64,000 nt of DNA, from assembly GCF_018446385.1 (NCBI RefSeq), contig NC_055998.1, positions 21,383,173 to 21,447,172 on the forward strand. The letters are read 5' to 3'. The DNA comes from Zingiber officinale. Its lineage: Eukaryota; Streptophyta; Magnoliopsida; Zingiberales; Zingiberaceae. This document shows positions 1 through 10,076 of the stretch, piece by piece; the stretch's first letter is position 1; every line of letters starts with the position of its first letter. The notes beneath the pieces were generated by a model. The model ran no database searches, was not told the origin of the DNA, and saw nothing but the letters and a program-made list of their open reading frames with translations. The position numbers and the translations under genes are program-made.

Positions 1-215
1 GTAAAATTTTAATTAATTATGTACATTTAAATCTTACAATATATAACCTCTTTATTAAGTCAAAAGATTTAAATAAGAAAACATCCGTAATCAAAATAAA
101 ATATTTCCAATAGTAAGTTCATAAGTAGCAAAACTACCATCCTTGTTCTGCAACATAACTGCAACTAGAAGAAAAGTTACTGTTAAGTGTTTGCATCTAT
201 TTCTGGTGTTGTTAC
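1..215. other. AT-rich stretch without recognised gene
   Basis: I see no coding signal here on either strand. It lies downstream of the oxidosqualene cyclase fragment on the minus strand, so intron or later exon remnants could be present, but I cannot recognise any. Confidence 0.4.
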
Positions 216-510
216 CATTAGTGAAAGGAAGATATTAACTGCATCATAAAGCTTCCTTGCTTTAATTGGATCGTCAACAATCTCTGAAGAATCTTAGATA
301 ACAAGAGGGATGCCTGCAGAAAAAATGTTAGCATCAACATCAAGAAATTTTGCTTGAGAATAGAAGATAGGAGTTACCTTTAAGTCCTTTTGTTGTGCAA
401 TCTAAGACAGACCACCCATTATCTGCTTTGGAAAAGGGCCATGGACCTTTAGAGATGTGGCAATACCACAATTTAAAGATCACCATTGTAGGAGGCAAGA
501 CTAGTAATCT
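216..510 (-). pseudogene. Oxidosqualene cyclase (cycloartenol synthase-like) gene fragment
   Basis: Two exon-like blocks on the minus strand resemble the middle of plant oxidosqualene cyclases, which fold 2,3-oxidosqualene into sterol or triterpene skeletons. The first block (about 510-378) reads [14 protein letters not shown] and then [13 protein letters not shown], matching the family signature HISKGAWPFS...GWxxSDCTAEGLK. It ends at a donor-like AAAG/GTAACT at 378/377. The second block (313-216) starts after TCTGCAG and, with one frameshift, reads SEIVDDPIKARKLYDAVN, the usual SEIVGEP-(6)-LYDAVN stretch, ending before a GT. At least two frameshifts (near 465 and near 300) and an extra base at the first donor break it. 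Only about 80 of the roughly 760 residues of the family are here. The intron and the breaks suggest captured or decayed genomic DNA, not a cDNA copy. Family assignment is from remembered motifs. Confidence 0.72.
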
Positions 511-625
511 ATAGGGCACAAGACACGAGTGTGATATTCTCCGAGAGCCCATATCAGAGATATATTTTGAAACAACGAATAACTGCTCATACAATTCTTT
601 TTGAAGACTCTCATAATCTCCTACA
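511..625 (-). pseudogene. Unrecognised exon-like segment upstream of the cyclase fragment
   Basis: The minus strand stays open here and reads [20 protein letters not shown] followed by ISDMGSRR. It begins right after a good acceptor (pyrimidine-rich tract ending TTTGTAG near 622). This does not match the part of oxidosqualene cyclase that should precede the 378-510 block, so it may come from another gene or be a chance open stretch. I do not recognise it. Confidence 0.3.
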
Positions 626-1557
626 AAAGCAAAAAAGAAAAGATTGAGGATTTCTATTGATATTGTCAAAATAATTTCATTAATGTTAAAAAAATATTGT
701 TAAAAAAATAAAGATGTAACAAATATAACACTAGAGAATCACTAAGACACACCACCATAAAATAAAGTAAAATAGAAAAGGAAACTATTAAAATAAAACT
801 AAAAAATTTTAGAAATGCATATTTAAAATGCATTATCTCATTTCTTCATTGCTCGAAAGAGGCCAATATCTTTAGAAATAAAAAATTGTTTACAATTTCA
901 GTTCTAAACACCAAAGAGCACAGAAACAAAAATATAATCAATAATAAATTCATAAGTGAGATGCTCAAATACTATACAAGTCTCAACTATCGAAAATGAA
1001 ACAACACCGAATACCTTATATAGTGTTAGGTAATCTTTGTCGAAGATATAAGGGAATCAATGTGATCAAAACAAAACATGAAAGGAGAAAGAACAAACCA
1101 TGAGATAAAATATTAGTCAATCTAAGTCTGAAAAAAATATTTGAGATTATCATGACTAGTTGATGTTTGACATATACTTGAAAGTCTACTTTGTTATAAG
1201 CTAAAAGATGTTACATTGATGGACATGGGAAGGTAACTCGTGTGCACATAATAATACAAGTGGCAAAATTAGCAAAGTTGGTGAATCAATTTGAGCAAAA
1301 AGTAACAATACAAGAAAAAATAACATTTTTAATTCTCTGAAGATGGACACATGCATAATAAGTTCTATTTTTACCAAAAAAAAAAAAGGAAATAAACAAC
1401 ATTAAGCATAGAAGTCCAAGCATGAATTCATCTTGGTGCAATATTGATGATCATAGTAATCATGATTCCAAAAACTTTATGAAACACCTAAATAAGGGAA
1501 AGTTTGATATGCTTTTATTGAAATATAACAAGAAGAAAATTTGATCAAGAGAATCAC
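626..1557. other. AT-rich spacer or intron-like DNA
   Basis: About 930 bp of AT-rich DNA between two minus-strand gene fragments. I found no open frame with recognisable content and no clear terminal repeats. It could be an intron, or filler joining two captured fragments. Confidence 0.4.
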
Positions 1558-1790
1558 CTTGTGCAACTCATTCCAGAGCTTATAGAATGAGGCATTGTGT
1601 AGCCCGCACATGATGTGGCACAGCTCATGGAGCATTGTATCAAGAACCTACTCGAATGGGAAGAAATCCCATATCCTGCTAAGCTGCCTCAGCTGCAGCT
1701 TCACCTTGAGCCACCACCAACATTTAGACCTAAAAGATCTAGATTAGCGGGGATGCAACAATCCCCCAAAAGAATCGATCAACAATCATT
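1558..1790 (-). pseudogene. WSS1-like DNA-dependent metalloprotease gene fragment
   Basis: The minus strand reads VLDTMLHELCHIMCGLHNAS and then FYKLWNELHK, followed by a splice-donor-like AAG/GTGATT at 1558/1557. The HELCH core with a downstream H in LHNASFYKLW fits the zinc site of WSS1/SprT-type metalloproteases, which digest proteins crosslinked to DNA. Upstream, in shifted frames, DLLGLNVGGGSR and a KLQLRQL segment match the family's LLGLN-GG---KLRLR region. A TAG lies just before VLDTML and at least one frameshift separates the blocks, so the fragment is dead. It covers about 75 of more than 300 residues. It is on the same strand as the cyclase fragment but comes from an unrelated gene. 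Assignment is from remembered motifs; the zinc-site spacing is the strongest part. Confidence 0.7.
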
Positions 1791-2259
1791 GAAGAAATGG
1801 AAGAGGCACTAGAAGAGTAACATACTAGGGCAGTGCGAAGAAGATTAGGGCAGTGCAAAGAAGATATTAGGCATTGTGAAGGGTCTCCATAGCGCCGAGG
1901 GTGAAGGAAGCAAAGAGAAGGGTCGATCAGGCTGATAAGATCCTTTAATGGATCTATTCAAATAAATCCTTTAAAACTTTATCTTTAGGATAAGATCCTT
2001 TAATACATTTAATGAAATAAATCCTTTAGGTTTATTTCATTTTCTAAGATAAGTTTATGTTTCTTTTAAATAAGTTAGACTTTTCTCTTGGAAAGGTACT
2101 TTATGTGTCTATTTAAAGAGACGTTGTAATCTTTGGAAGACGAGTAATTTTTTTTGGTTAATCAATTTCACTTGATTATTGGAGGTAGATTCCCTTCGAA
2201 GTGATCACCCTACCCCCCTCCCCCCCCCTTCATTTTTATTTGATTTTCCACATGACAGT
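1791..2259. other. Spacer with LTR-leader-like sequence
   Basis: The tract holds a short imperfect repeat (gataagatcctttaat, twice, near 1935-2000), a TATA-like ctatttaaag near 2110, and a C-run (cccccctccccccccccttc) just before 2230. The TATA-like box followed by a leader and a pyrimidine tract resembles the end of an LTR, but I cannot find a matching partner. No gene seen. Confidence 0.25.
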
Positions 2260-2869
2260 TGTCACGCCCAAGGGTATACTTATCCGCCAAGCAGGACGCT
2301 ACCTCCTAATGACAATATAGGAAATAACCGATATCAAATCAATAAAAGTCAACACAAACATTGATGCAATATAAAAAACCACCACTCATACCAATTAAAT
2401 GTGTATATATATGCATGTTCATGTGAACATAAAATTTGGCTAAGAAGTACAAATATAAACAAAGGCAGTGGAAAATAAATCAAATAACTCAAAAAGATAT
2501 CTAAACTCGAGTGGGACCGGCAACCAAGACCTCTGAGCGACACAACACATCTTCTATTTGCTAACCTGGAGATCAATGGAAAACAAGAGGTAGTGAGTAC
2601 AAAACACTCCGTGGATAATAAAGAGATCAAAGGATGCAATCTCTGATAAAATACTTACTACAAAAGTAATAGAGTCAATATAAGCAACCGCTAACGAAAG
2701 CATAAACAACTATATAACCATCTACAAACCTACTCAACCAGGTAAAACTAATAAATCGGAAGTACATGCAGTACATCCAAATCCTACACAAACAAATGCA
2801 TAACTGGCATATAGCAAGCATATAAGAAGTCCTGACTACCGTAATAATATGCTACAATGAATGAGTCTC

Positions 2870-2939
2870 GTAGGCCATCAGGGTGTATAACTAGTCACTG
2901 TCCGTGGGAGAACGCTCTACCACGGATGGTCCCGTTGGG

Positions 2940-2971
<32 letters not shown>

Positions 2972-3115
2972 CAGAATGAGATAGCTATCTAGCTCCCCTA
3001 TCATTGGCTGTTGGAGAACACTCTGCTACTGATGATCCCGTGGGTAGTCAGGGTATGTAAACAATCACTATCTGTGGGAAAATGTTCTACCACAGATGGT
3101 CCGGTGGACAGATAG
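2870..3115 (+). repeat. Three imperfect direct repeats in the Gypsy-type LTR
   Basis: The motif 'tgtgggagaacgctctaccac' and its variants, followed by gatggtccc, recur near 2900, 2990 and 3075, each after a (ca)gggt(g/a)t(g/a)taa stretch. Spacing is roughly 80-110 bp. The middle copy is the most diverged. Confidence 0.6.
2953..2971 (+). repeat. G homopolymer (19 G) preceded by T10
   Basis: GGGGGG, ten T, then nineteen G interrupt the repeat array. Such a run is prone to sequencing or assembly error, so its length should not be trusted. Confidence 0.9.
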
Positions 3116-4399
3116 GATATATAAGTATACAAATAAAAAATGATATGTAAGCAATGACAGTCACATCCAAGAGTAAATTTTGCTAGCTACACTATGGTAT
3201 GGTCTCACTAACATGTAGTCATAAGCCCAAACAACTAGGTCAAAGTAGGATATTCATCTTTCTCAACATCACTATCTAATCTAATGGGTAGTTCGAATGC
3301 ATAGACATGCATTAAGTAACAAGTCTAATAATAGGTGTTTACATACCGTAACAGCAAGTACAATAGTAGCAATCTCAATCAAGGGAATCCTAGTCATCTA
3401 GTCATAATATCTCATCTAACTCCCTTACATCATCATGAATACCATAAACCAACAGATTCAAAATCACATAGTCATGGGGGTCGGTCCAAATGAGATAACC
3501 CAGTGGAATACTCTATCACTCTATTAGGGTAAAATATCTATCTCGTATAAGCAGGTATAGTCTCGCTAACATATATGCACCTATATAGTATACAACTATA
3601 CAATAATATCGCTAAATATGATTACAAACCTAAGTGTAACACTATATAGTGTAAATATCCAAGCATAAATATGTAACTATACTACGATAATACTCACATA
3701 ATACATGCATGAAAACAAAGAAGACTGTATAGATATCAAATATACTAAACGTAAGGGCAAGCAAAATAAGTATCAATCTCAGGAATTGGTCAAGAGTAGA
3801 TTCAAGTAAGCAAATAAGTACTGCCAAATTAATAAAATAAATCATGCACTAAGGTCAAAGATACCATAAAAGTCAAAGAATGAACTATCCATCTCAATAG
3901 TAGATCATCCAAACTGTCTTCAAGTTAAATGATTTATATCGAACTCGAACCCTATAAATATCGGATGCAAAAATAGACTAAGTCCTCAAATAATCCTACA
4001 AACCATAATTAATATAATCATCCATTTTCCCTTTTAGCAACAATCTAAATTCTCATTTGTATTATAGCAATTTCTTAATAGATTGAATAAAGTATATCAA
4101 TCAACTTATTGACCTATAATTTAATTAACCAACTTGTAAGTTAGTTTGTCTTCAACTTAATCATTTAACCAATTCAATAATAACTTAATAAACTTATTAA
4201 TTAATCATTAATTACTTAATTAACTAAATGACACTAGTTAATCAATTTGTTAACACATTTGTCAACCAATTAATCAATTAGGTTATAAAGTTGTAAACTA
4301 TAAGATAACCAATTATTTACTAATCTCACTAATTAATCACATTAATTACTCATCAAACTCTAATTAATGTTGGTCAATCAAGGCTACTTAATCATCACC

Positions 4400-4800
4400 T
4401 TGCCAGCAACTCCTTCGACAGTGGTGGATTCTCAATGGCAAAAGGTTGGTGGTGACACTGGCGACTACAGCAGAGGGGAAGGGAAGGCAGTAATGACGAC
4501 GATCAAGAGGTGGCGATCGGTGATTTGGTCCAGGTGGGGGAAGGCGCAAGTCGATGCCCAACGCGGCGGTGGGGCTCACAGGCAGCAGGTAGTGGGGCAC
4601 GCAGACAACCGGTGAGGCGTGCGTCGCAATCGCGAGAGGGAGACGCGAGAGAGGGAGCGACGACTAGCCTTCAGGAAAGCCACGACCTCCGAGATGGCCG
4701 ACTGTGGGAAGGCAGTGGTGAGGTGGTTCAGCAGAGGGGCGTCGCACGGCGCACGGGGTGGGCGGCATCTATCGCAAGTGACGAACGTTTTAGGTTTTTG
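4400..4800. other. GC-rich island in the Gypsy-type LTR
   Basis: A 400-bp GC-rich tract inside an otherwise AT-rich LTR. Overlapping open frames exist on both strands but show no conserved domain and are probably due to base composition. The other long LTRs here carry a comparable GC-rich tract in the transcribed R/leader part, so this is probably the equivalent region. Confidence 0.4.
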
Positions 4801-5094
4801 ATTACCTAAATCTCCATTTTATAATTCAACAATTCCTGATTTAAATAGAAAATCTAAAACAAGCTTTCCTTCTCACCCATTTATACTCATAAAATATAAA
4901 AATATTCATTTTAAATCCATAAAATTTTTAATAATTTCTATTAATTCATATAAACCTATATCTCTCTTAATTCTTACCGATACAAATTTATTTTTCTAAA
5001 TAAATTTAATTATGTCAAATTTTAGTCATTTAAATTCTTCTATGTGTGTGTTCATTTATTCGGTATATTCCAATAGAACCTCGGGTTCCTATCA

Positions 5095-5571
5095 ATTTGT
5101 TATCAGAACCACATTCACATCATCATTGCCCTATAGCATATCAAGCATCAACTTCTTCAACACCTCAAGCTCACATCCATTAACAAGCGCATAGTCTTAA
5201 CCCGACTTCAACAGAGGAAAATCCATTTCAACATGATGACTGGAGGATCTCAACCTGGCGCCAAATGAGCTCCATAATTTGAAGCCAAGCACGAGACAAG
5301 AATGTATAAACTCAAACAAACTGTAGCATCATTGATCATAGTAGTACAAAAATTGAAGGATCATTTAGAGGAGGATTCCAGCTCAAGCATACTGATCAAA
5401 AGGGGAACAAATCAATAGTCTTAACAACAACAATACGACCATAGAGCTAACTCATATGAAGATCAAGAGAACAACCTTCAACGTATGAAGGTGGAATTTC
5501 CTCTTTATGAGAGCTATCCGATTGGATGGATTTTAAGGGATGAAAATTATTTTCGCTTCCATAGCAGGTCG
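5095..5571 (+). pseudogene. Gypsy primer-binding site and gag N-terminal debris
   Basis: Immediately after the 5' LTR, 5095-5112 reads atttgttatcagaaccac, a decayed version of the tggtatcagagc primer-binding site that pairs with initiator tRNA-Met. Downstream in broken frames: an ATG near 5234 with MTGGSQPGAK, a stop, then YKLKQTVASL and, near 5485-5560, QRMKVEFPLYE and GWILRDENYFRFH. The last two blocks match the K(M/L)xFPxFxGxDPxGWIxxAExYFxFH start of many plant Gypsy Gag proteins. The fragment stops abruptly where the Gag-B LTR begins. Several stops and frameshifts make it non-functional. Confidence 0.6.
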
Positions 5572-5639
5572 TGTGAGTACCCCGTGGTATTTTTGATGTG
5601 ATCAACCAAGTCAAGTTAGATCATGTTACCTTTTGATGT
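5572..5639 (+). mobile_element. Gag-B 5' LTR, piece 1 of 3
   Basis: Starts tgtgagtaccccgtgg, close to the tgttggtacccc start of the Gag-C 3' LTR. It continues with ttttgatgtgatcaaccaag and caagttag, shared with Gag-A and Gag-C LTRs. The LTR is interrupted after gatgt (5635-5639) and resumes after the same gatgt at 14589-14593, so the sequence between is an insertion. Confidence 0.75.
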
Positions 5640-6934
5640 TGTTTCTGTCGGGAAGCTGAGAAGACGAACCTGCCAGTGTGACATGTCTGGAATGTTGACC
5701 GCATCTCAATGACCCGGATGGTGGGTTGTCTCCTATGTTGACCAAGTCATCCGATGTCCTCTGATCAACACTACTTGCAGCCAGCGACCGGGTCACCCCG
5801 GTCTCTGATACCCCAATGCTCGAGGCAGGTCCCATGAATATATAAGTAGTTGAATAATGATAGAAACTAAATAAATACAAGACGAGTACGGTGACGTACC
5901 TTGGCCCTGGAGGGGCGCCCTCAAATGGATCGATGAGCTAATCGCGGTGTTGATCGAGTCGTCGCGACCCTGACGAATAGATGGGTGTGAGCCAACTGAG
6001 GAGCCGGATCTGAGGGCAATAACACGAAATCCAGTGCAGCAGGGATCCAAAGGAACGGAACACGGGCTGGATATGATAGCGGCTCATAGGCCGGCACACG
6101 GCACGTAGGCCGAATAATACTAATAACTCATAAGCATGATAACGGTACGAAACAAAATAGAATGACTCGATAGCCGACACCGAGCAATGGTCAGATCTGC
6201 GCAGCAAACGGTGGACACCGACTGTAGAGCCATCGGAGTCAACTGTGGGTACGCCAGAGTCAGCTGTAAGGCCACAAGAAGCGGTGGCAGCGGCTAGGAG
6301 AGGCGGCGGCGACCGCTGTACAGCGCCAGACACGAGAAGAGACAGTGGTGGACAGTTGCCATGGCACCTGGAGGCGACACTGGCCGCCAGAGGGAGAGCG
6401 GCGGTGGCCGTAGGAGACGGCGTCGGCCGCTAGGGGTAAAGGCGGTGGCTGCCGGAGGTGGCGCCGGCCGTTGGAGGCAGCAGCGGTGGCCGCAGGAGGC
6501 GGTGTCTGCCGCAGGAGGCGGTGTCGGCCGCTGGAGGCGACACCGGCCGCTAGAGAGAGCGGCGGTGGCCGCTGGAGGCGACACCGGCCGCTAGAGAGAG
6601 CGGCGGTGGCCGCAGGAGGCGGCGTCGGCCGGTGGGGGTAGAGGCGGTGGCCACCGGAGGCAGCGGTGGTGGCCGTAGGAGGCGGCGCCGGCCGCTAGAG
6701 GCAGCGACGGTGGTTGCCGGAAGCGACAGCTAAGCTCCTGGGCGACGTCGGCATAGAGAAGGGACTCCTCCCCCGCGTGTGAGCTTGGCAGCGGAGAAAA
6801 AACGAGCAGTTCTCCCCTTTTTCTTCACAATGAACAGTGCATCTTATAAACTCAAAGCCCTAATCCTACAAAAGACTGAACTACCCCTCTCTTTCTCCCT
6901 AATCACTCCTACGCCCCAAGCTGCATTTGCATCA
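5640..6934 (-). repeat. LARD left (3') LTR
   Basis: TG...CA-bounded, about 1.3 kb. It holds a TATA-like tttataag on the minus strand (near 6846-6853) followed, in the direction of transcription, by a GC-rich tract of ggcggtggccgctggagg repeats (6290-6720). The right LTR lacks roughly 5815-6590 of this sequence, so the two LTRs differ by a large indel in the repeat tract. Confidence 0.75.
6290..6720 (-). repeat. GC-rich short tandem repeats in the LARD LTR leader
   Basis: Repeating units built on gcggtggccgctggaggcga (about 36-60 bp with variants). Open frames on both strands are by-products of the repeats and lack any domain. A shorter version is at 14240-14370 in the other LTR. Confidence 0.7.
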
Positions 6935-6950
6935 CAAGCCTCCCCTTCAA
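6935..6950 (-). other. LARD polypurine tract
   Basis: On the minus strand gaaggggaggcttg abuts the LTR start TGATGC. This is the expected position and composition for the plus-strand DNA primer. Confidence 0.55.
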
Positions 6951-7019
6951 GTCTAGTCGAAGAAGGTGCGAGTCTAACTGACTAGACCATGTCCAAAATA
7001 GAATCGCTACCAAACACGA

Positions 7020-7700
7020 AATCGGATCACTGGGCTCGTCTTATCATGTCGAACGAGTAACTATGGCGATGTCGAGCGAGTGACTCAAGTAGTATCGAGC
7101 GAGTGATGAGAAATAGTGCAATCCAGGCAATGGAGATAATGTTGATCAGGTAGAAAGACGGGCAATCGAGCTGAGCGCGTGATCGAGAAGATGTCGCTCA
7201 GGCAACCGAGAAAATGCGAACCGAGTAATCGAGAGAGCGTTGCCAGAGAGATGGTAGCGATGCCAAGAAATAATACCAAGTCGACAACCGGACTGATGCT
7301 GGGCGAGCGGCAGAACGTCGCACGAGCGACGAGTAAAATGATAGTAGATCAAGAGACACGTTGGACAACGAGTAGACTAAGCGGGTGAGCGATGCTGAGC
7401 GCGTGACCACGAAGATGTCGACCGGGTGATCGGAAGGATGTCGATCAGGTGGATAAACGTCGGGTGGACAGTGACGAGCGCGTGACCGAGAAAATGTCGG
7501 CTAGTCGGTCGGAAGGACTAGCCCCGAAAAATGTCGGCCGAATGGCTATAAAATGTGATCGGGAGATCTCGAAATGCAGACATGGTGACCGTAAAATGCT
7601 GACCGGGCAACCACAATGATGTCGAGCGAAGCAAGCACGTGGCTAAGTGGACGATCAGGCGAAGGATCAAGTGGCTATCAAAGTGTCGACCAAGCGACGA
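7020..7700 (-). repeat. Degenerate short repeats in the LARD interior
   Basis: Loose repeats of roughly 25-40 bp built on gtcgagcgagtgaccgag with many substitutions (gatcgagaagatgtcg, gtgaccgagaaaatgtcg and so on). Too diverged for a firm unit length by eye. No protein domain. Confidence 0.5.
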
Positions 7701-8029
7701 AAAATAGTGTCGAGCAACTACCAGGCAAGCTCTCGGCTGAACGCTAAGTGAGTGCATAGGCGAATACCGCACGAGCGGCGAAGCAATGATGGGCAGGAGT
7801 GGAGCCCGAAAACTGAGCGGGAGTATAGCTCGTGAAATCAAATGCGCACAGAGACGAAAGTTTAGAGCCAAATGGACGCATCGCACGTGAACTGAAACTG
7901 GAGTGTAGCCCGTGAGTTGAAGGTGCATGGAAGCGAAAGTCGTGAGCCGAATGAGCGCATAGCCTATGAGATATTCTAGTCCGAAACCAATGGAGATACT
8001 CTTGTCCGCGACCACCGGAGATAGCTAGA

Positions 8030-8805
8030 TCCCGAATAGGGGAGATAGGAGATCCGATGAACTGGTCCGAGACCAGTGAAAATCACTCAACCCCGAACGG
8101 GGGAGATAGAATATCTGATATGCTAATCCATGACCAATGAAGGTCGCTCGACCCCGAACGGGGGAGGTGAAATATCCACTAAGCTAGTCCGCGACCAGTG
8201 ACGACCACTCGACCCCGAACGGAGGAGATAAGATATCTGATAATCTGGTCCGAGACCAGTGACGGTCATTCGACCCTGAATGGGGGAGATAAGAGATCTG
8301 ATGGTGACAATCGATCGACCTCGAACGGGGGAGATAGAAGGTTCGATAATACTGGTTCGTGACCAGTAAAGATCACTCGACCCCGAACGGGGGAGATAGA
8401 AGATCTGATGGTGACAATCGCTCGACCCCGAACTAGGGAGATAGAAGGTCCGATAATACTGGTTCGTGACTAGTGAAGACCGCTCGACCCCGAACGGGAG
8501 AGATAGAAGATCCGATGGTGACAATCGCTCGACCCCGAACAGGGGAGATAGAAGATCTGATAATACTGGTTTGTGACCAGTGAAGACCGCTCGACCCCGA
8601 ACGGGGGAGATAGTAGATCCGATGGTGACAATCGCTTGACCCCGAACAGGGGAGATAGAAGGTCTGATAATACTAGTGTGTGACCAGTGAAGATCGCTCG
8701 ACCCTGAACGGGGGAGATAGAAGATCCGATAAGACTGGTCCGTGACCAGTGAAGACCGCTCGACCCCGAATGGGGGAGATATATGCTCTGATAAGTTGGT
8801 CGATG
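8030..8805 (-). repeat. Tandem array with alternating 62-bp and 45-bp units
   Basis: Every unit carries ctcgaccccgaacgggggag and then atagaagatc. Long units add an actggtccgtgaccagtga block (inverted repeat ctggtc...gaccag); short units have gatggtgacaatcg instead. About a dozen units are seen. A minus-strand frame stays open for 229 codons (8123-8812) but is only a translated repeat with no domain, and a second frame is open as well, so I do not call a gene. Confidence 0.85.
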
Positions 8806-8815
8806 AAGGCACGGG

Positions 8816-9188
8816 TTTATAGTCGCCGCTTCGACTCTGGGGTTTAACATCGCCGCTCGACGGTCTTCAAGGCAGGGTTTTTATAGTCGCTGCTCCGACT
8901 CTGGGGTTTAACGTCGCCACTCGACAATCTTCAAGGCGGGGTTTTTATAGTCACCTCTTCGATTCTGGGGTTTAACGTTGTCGCTCGACGGTCTTCAAGG
9001 TAGGGTTTTATAGTCACTGCTTCGACTCTAGGGTTTAACGTCATCACTCGACGGTCTTCAAGGCGGGGTTTTTATAGTCGCCGCTTCGACTCTGGGGTTT
9101 AACGTCGCCGCTCGACGATCTTTAAGGCGGGGTTTTTATAGTCGCTGCTTCGACTCTGGGTTTAACATCGCCACTCGACGGTCTTCCA
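8816..9188 (-). repeat. Tandem array with 64-bp units
   Basis: About six copies of a 64-bp unit: gtcgccgctcgacggtcttc, aaggcggggtttttatagtc, gccgcttcgactctggggtt, taac. Copies differ by a few substitutions and short indels. It follows directly on the previous array. Confidence 0.9.
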
Positions 9189-9189
9189 A

Positions 9190-9805
9190 TATAACTCAAA
9201 CCCGGCCGATCGGCATGAGAGTCTTTGACAACGAGCTCGTAGATCTAATAAAATATAAGTCCAGCCGATCGGCACGGGGTCTTCGACAATGAGCCTACGA
9301 CTCTAATATGATATAAATCCGGTCGATCGGCACGGTGTCTTCGACAGTGAGCCTGTGGCACTGATATAATATAAACCCGGTCGATCGGCACGGGGTCTTC
9401 GACAGTGAGCGTGTGGCTCTAATATAATATGATCTCGGCCGATCGGCTCGGGAGTCTTCGCAAATATAATCCCGGTCGATCACCTTGGGAGTCTTCGCAA
9501 ATATAATCCCGGTCGATCGGCGCGGGAGTCTTCGCAATTATAATCCCGGTTGATCGGCTCGGGAGTCTTCGCAAATATAATCTCGGCCGATCGACGCGGG
9601 AGTCTTTGCAATTATAATCCCGGCTGATTGGCTCGGGAGTCTTCACAAATATAATCCTTGTCGATCGGCGCGGGAGTTTCGTAATTATAATCCCGGCTGA
9701 TCGGCTCAGGAGTCTTCGCAAATATAATCCCGGCTGATCAATGTGGGAGTCTTCGAGATCGAGCCTATGGATCTAATGTAGGACAAGCCCGGCCGATCGA
9801 CACAG
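9190..9805 (-). repeat. Tandem array of gccgatcggc units (about 60 bp, then about 37 bp)
   Basis: The first four or five units are about 60 bp (ccggccgatcggcacgg ggtcttcgacagtgagc plus a variable tail). The later ones shrink to about 37 bp (aatataatcccggtcgatcg, gcgcgggagtcttcgc). The core gccgatcggc is a perfect palindrome. Size heterogeneity in one array suggests stepwise contraction of the unit. Confidence 0.85.
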
Positions 9806-10025
9806 GAGTATTCGACCTGAAAACTATGGCAGATCCTATGATCGAAAGAGAAAATACAACGGAAAAACTGACCTACCATCTAGCAGAGGATCTGACTTAA
9901 TTCCTCGACTCCCGAATACTCGTGGAGTAAGGAGAATATAATATAATCATTGAAATCCATCAAGGTCATGGGTATGGCAGAATTTTCCGACGTCTTCCAT
10001 CTTCACGTTCCAAATCAGGTGCGTT
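9806..10025. other. Unique LARD leader segment
   Basis: Non-repetitive 220 bp between the repeat arrays and the primer-binding site. No coding content seen. In a minus-sense element this is the 5' leader, where a packaging signal would be expected. Confidence 0.4.
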
Positions 10026-10045
10026 CCCACAGATGGTGCCAATTA
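10026..10045 (-). other. LARD primer-binding site
   Basis: The minus strand reads attggcaccatctgtgggaa next to the LTR. This closely matches the ttggcgccgtctgtgggaac found just inside the 5' LTR of many plant Gypsy-type elements, and supports a Gypsy relationship and minus-strand sense for this protein-less element. Confidence 0.65.
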
Positions 10046-10076
10046 TGTTCCTGTCGGGAAGCTGAGAAGACGAACC
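10046..10076 (-). repeat. LARD right (5') LTR, piece 1
   Basis: Reads tgttcctgtcgggaagctga and gaagacgaacc, matching the start of the left LTR at 5640. Interrupted here by Gag-A; the LTR resumes at 14094. Confidence 0.8.

Larger units (their letters stand above)
2260..5094 (+). mobile_element. Gypsy-type 5' LTR (about 2.8 kb)
   Basis: Starts TGTCACGCCCAAGGG and ends GGGTTCCTATCA, directly followed by a primer-binding-site-like ttgttatcagaacc. Gag debris of the same polarity lies downstream. The TG...CA ends and the position before a PBS define it as a 5' LTR. It contains imperfect repeats (2870-3115), a G homopolymer (2953-2971), an AT-rich part rich in taattaa (4080-4370) and a GC-rich island (4400-4780). 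No partner LTR is in the window, so the boundaries rest on end motifs alone. Confidence 0.6.

Noticed and set aside
4367..4809. Overlapping frames on both strands in the GC-rich island of the first LTR
   Set aside because: Composition effect; no domain and no ATG context better than chance.
6294..6594. Proline/alanine-rich proteins on both strands of the LARD LTR
   Set aside because: GC-rich short repeats in an LTR leader give stop-poor frames on both strands.
7085..8015. Hydrophobic minus-strand frames (for example 165 codons at 7518-8015)
   Set aside because: They lie in degenerate repeats of the LARD interior and show no conserved domain.
8123..8812. A 229-residue repeat protein
   Set aside because: Translation of a DNA tandem repeat with no domain; more than one frame is open.
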